Positions 21,216 to 23,646 of a DNA stretch of 23,646 nt are shown in pieces. Source of the stretch: AP-15 sp035570595. Lineage in GTDB: Bacteria; Pseudomonadota; Alphaproteobacteria; ATCC43930; CGMCC-115725. The position numbers were made by a program, and so were the translations under genes. Positions within the stretch are counted from its first letter, which is position 1; every line of letters begins with the position of its first letter. The notes below the pieces were generated by a model. The model saw only the letters and a program-made list of their open reading frames with translations. It was not told the origin of the DNA and searched no databases. Location: assembly GCA_035570595.1 (NCBI GenBank), contig DATMLF010000048.1, positions 1-23,646 on the forward strand. The letters are read 5' to 3'.

Positions 21216-21596
21216 ATGAGCGCAGGCGGGACGGTGCTCTGGCCGGTGGAGCTGCGGCTCAAAAAGGCCGAAAAGCTGCTCGAGATCAGCTTTGACGACG
21301 GCAGCAGCTTTCGCCTGCCGGCCGAGTATCTGCGAGTCGAGAGCCCGTCCGCCGAGGTGCAAGGCCACGGGCCGGGGCAAAAGACCCTGGTTCCGGGCCG
21401 CGCCCATGTCGGCATCATCGGGCTGGAGCCGGTCGGGAACTACGCGGTTCGCATCATCTTCGACGATTTGCACGACACCGGAATCTATTCGTGGAGCTAC
21501 CTGCACCAGCTCGGCGTCGAGCACGAAGCGCGCTGGCTCACCTATATCGACGCGCTGGCGGCAAACGGCCTCGCCCGCGAGCCGCCGCGCTCGTGA
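21216..21596 (+). CDS. DUF971 / GBBH-like N-terminal domain protein
   Basis: A 126-residue protein of the DUF971 family, which matches the N-terminal domain of gamma-butyrobetaine hydroxylase. The markers are LEISFDDGSSFRLPAEYLRVESPSAEVQGHG, GIIGLEPVGNYAVRIIFDDLHDTGIYSWSYL and a short C-terminal helix. Bacterial stand-alone members are small cytoplasmic proteins of uncertain role, sometimes linked to iron-sulfur metabolism; I do not assign one. The start is ATG at 21216, with GAAAGAAG a few bases upstream. It ends 22 bp from the convergent CapD-like gene. Confidence 0.9.
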   Translation: MSAGGTVLWPVELRLKKAEKLLEISFDDGSSFRLPAEYLRVESPSAEVQGHGPGQKTLVPGRAHVGIIGLEPVGNYAVRIIFDDLHDTGIYSWSYLHQLGVEHEARWLTYIDALAANGLAREPPRS

Positions 21597-21618
21597 CCGC
21601 GCGGAGGCAGTCGGCCGG

Positions 21619-23583
21619 TCAGCCGCCGGAGGCGATTGCCGCGCTCGCCTCGGACGGCCGGCGACGGTATTCGGGGACGAGACGTTCGAGGAGCTGCAAC
21701 ATGCGCTCCTCGCGCCGGCCGCGCGCGGCTTCCTCGAGCTCGTCGATCGAGCGGGCGATGACGCCGTAGTCGGCGGTGCGGGGTGCCGCGAGCCGGATCG
21801 CCGGGCTCTTTGTCGGCATCAGCGGCTCGGCCGGGTGGAACAGCTCCTCGTGCAATTTCTCGCCGGGGCGCAGGCCGACAAACTCGAACTCGACGTCGCG
21901 GCCGGGCCGCAACCCGGCAAGCCGGATCATCTGCTCGGCGAGCTCGACGATCCGGATCGGCTCGCCCATGTCGAGAACGCAGATTTTGCCGCGCTCGCCG
22001 GCGCTCGCCGGCCCCGGCGACAATGCCGCCGCCTGCAGGACCAGCTCGACCGCCTCGCGCACCGTCATGAAAAAGCGGGTGACCTCGGGATGGGTCACGG
22101 TCAGCGGGCCGCCGGCGGCGAGCTGGCGCGCGAACAGCGGCACCACCGACCCGGTCGAGCCCAGCACGTTGCCGAACCGCACCGTTACATAGCGCGTGCC
22201 GCCGGCCATGCGGCGCGCCTCGTAGAGGTCGAGCGCCTGGCAGAAGCTCTCGGCGACGCGCTTTGTGGCGGCCATGACGCTCGTCGGGTTGACCGCCTTG
22301 TCGGTCGAGATCATGACGACCGTCGCGACCCCGAAGGCGCGCGCCGCCTCGGCAACGTTGCGGCTGCCGGCGACGTTGGTCAGCACCCCTTCGACCGGGT
22401 TCGCCTCGACCATCGGCAGGTGCTTCAGCGCCGCGGCATGGCAGACGATCTCGGGCCGCTCGGCGGCGAGCACCGCGTCGACCTGGGCGCGCTCGCGCAC
22501 GTCGCGCAACAGCGGCACCCGCGGCACCAGCGCGAACCGCTCGCGCAGTTCCATGTCGATCGAATAGAGCGCGAACTCGCTGTTGTCCAACAGCACGAGG
22601 CGCGCCGGCGACAGCGCCGCGATCTGGCGCGACAGCTCGGCGCCGATCGTGCCGCCGGCGCCGGTGACCAAGACCCGGCGCCCTGCGACCAGCCGCGACA
22701 TGGCGGCGCGGTCGAGCACCGCCTGCGGGCGGCCGAGCAAGTCCTCGAGCGCGATCGGCTCCAGCACCTGCTCGGATCCGAGCTCGGGCCCACGCACCGG
22801 GCCATCGAGGTTGCGCCGGAAATCGGTGAGCTTCGGTAGGCGGGCCAGCGGGATCGCCAGCGCGTCGGCGCGGTCGAGCAGCCGGCGCACCTGGTCGCCG
22901 GGGAGGTTTTGCGCGGTGATGATCAATTTTTGCGGGCGCTTGCCGCGGCGGTCGAGCCGCTCGACGACCGCTTCGAGCGAATCGATCGTGCCCAGCACCG
23001 GCACCCGGTAGATGTCGCGGCCGACCCGCGACGGGGTGTCGGCGACCACGCCGACGACCCGGTAGACCGCGCGCGGGTTGCGCATCATCTCGCGGATAAA
23101 GGTGTCGGCGCCGTCCTTGGCGCTGATCAGCAGCACCGGAACGGTTTGATGCTTGGCTCGTTCGAGGACGTGGTCGAGCCCGCGATCCTTGAACAGCCGA
23201 TAGGCGAGCCGCGGCGCGCCAAGCAACGCGGTCAGCACGAACCAATTGATCAGCAAGGTCGAGCGCGGCAGCGCCTCGAGCCGGGTCAAAACAAACATGA
23301 CGGGCAGAAAGACGAGGATCGTCAGGCTGACCGCGCGGGTGATGTTGTACAGGTCGGGCAGCGAGGCATAGCGCCAGATGCCGCGGTAGAGCCCGGTCAG
23401 CAGGTAGACGACCGCCGCGATCAGGGTAAAGCCGGCGACATAGGTCGCGGTCAGCCGCGGCTGGTAGCCGACGACCTCGCCGCCGATGCGCAGATAGAGC
23501 GACACGACAAACGACAGCGCCGCCATCGCGACATCGTGCACATAGGCGAGCACCGCCCGCCGGTTGTTGGGAAAGATCGCCAC
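21619..23583 (-). CDS. membrane nucleotide-sugar 4,6-dehydratase/epimerase (FlaA1/CapD type)
   Basis: The 654-residue product has four N-terminal membrane helices (about 12-120) and a CoA-binding-like middle domain (145-260). The SDR dehydratase domain has cofactor loop GAGGTIG (308-314), HAAALKH (382-388), Ser426 in STDKAVNPTSVM, and Met437-x3-Lys441. The S-M-K triad replaces S-Y-K, as known for the long membrane members (WbpM, PglF). These convert UDP-GlcNAc-type sugars to 4-keto-6-deoxy intermediates for surface glycans. The substrate here is not certain. The start is GTG at 23583, with AGGGG about 6 bp upstream. Further upstream genes lie outside the window. Confidence 0.92.
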   Translation of the reverse strand: MAIFPNNRRAVLAYVHDVAMAALSFVVSLYLRIGGEVVGYQPRLTATYVAGFTLIAAVVYLLTGLYRGIWRYASLPDLYNITRAVSLTILVFLPVMFVLTRLEALPRSTLLINWFVLTALLGAPRLAYRLFKDRGLDHVLERAKHQTVPVLLISAKDGADTFIREMMRNPRAVYRVVGVVADTPSRVGRDIYRVPVLGTIDSLEAVVERLDRRGKRPQKLIITAQNLPGDQVRRLLDRADALAIPLARLPKLTDFRRNLDGPVRGPELGSEQVLEPIALEDLLGRPQAVLDRAAMSRLVAGRRVLVTGAGGTIGAELSRQIAALSPARLVLLDNSEFALYSIDMELRERFALVPRVPLLRDVRERAQVDAVLAAERPEIVCHAAALKHLPMVEANPVEGVLTNVAGSRNVAEAARAFGVATVVMISTDKAVNPTSVMAATKRVAESFCQALDLYEARRMAGGTRYVTVRFGNVLGSTGSVVPLFARQLAAGGPLTVTHPEVTRFFMTVREAVELVLQAAALSPGPASAGERGKICVLDMGEPIRIVELAEQMIRLAGLRPGRDVEFEFVGLRPGEKLHEELFHPAEPLMPTKSPAIRLAAPRTADYGVIARSIDELEEAARGRREERMLQLLERLVPEYRRRPSEASAAIASGG

Positions 23584-23646
23584 GCCGCCCCTATATCAGG
23601 AAATCGCCAGGGTACGAAACATCACTCGATCAAGACGAACGCGCCG

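Overview
The window is GC-rich chromosomal DNA, most likely from an alphaproteobacterium of the Rhodospirillales/Hyphomicrobiales kind. The assignment rests on gene content: an FzlA-like GST-fold division protein, a Do-type periplasmic protease, a CnoX-like thioredoxin-TPR protein followed by a LON-domain protein and a Trm112-like protein, a DUF971 protein, and palindromic intergenic repeats that look alphaproteobacterial. It also rests on strongly G/C-ending codons. I ran no database search; species-level identity is not claimed.

Layout, left to right. Positions 1-1141 are accessory-looking: a frameshifted BPSL0067-family gene (minus strand) and, upstream of it, an array of seven TTCCCG hexamers. 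Positions 1142-6626 hold a minus-strand cluster: a heparinase II/III-like protein (TTG start), then a Bcr/CflA-type MFS transporter overlapping it by 8 bp, then a 395-aa protein of unknown function 6 bp later, then an alpha/beta hydrolase. This looks like a small uptake/efflux and degradation or modification unit. Positions 6998-9244 carry FzlA-like, a SAM methyltransferase and an SDR protein whose catalytic Tyr is Phe. Positions 9245-10602 are mostly non-coding, with two small genes (72 and 71 aa) and an AT-rich regulatory island of TTGCAA repeats.

Positions 10603-16274 hold a second SDR, a small XRE-type HTH protein, a DegP/Do protease, and divergently a 914-aa ABC exporter-like protein. 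The last has a degenerate ATPase domain with a very long insert built from repeated segments. The XRE and protease genes converge on a hairpin that contains both stop codons.

Positions 16771-18220 look like a miniature integrated element. An intact tRNA-Gly(GCC) gene lies at one end, and a 48-bp copy of its 3' half lies 1371 bp away. Between them are remnants of a GHKL ATPase gene and of a TacT-like GNAT toxin gene; no integrase is visible.

Positions 18388-23583 are housekeeping: a prolyl-tRNA editing protein, CnoX-like, LON-domain and Trm112-like genes, a palindromic repeat, a DUF971 protein, and convergently a FlaA1/CapD-type membrane nucleotide-sugar dehydratase.

The best candidates for something new are the degenerate ABC protein, the tRNA-bounded mini-element, the phased TTCCCG array and the TTGCAA regulatory island. 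None of them amounts to a clearly new defence or metabolic system from sequence alone.
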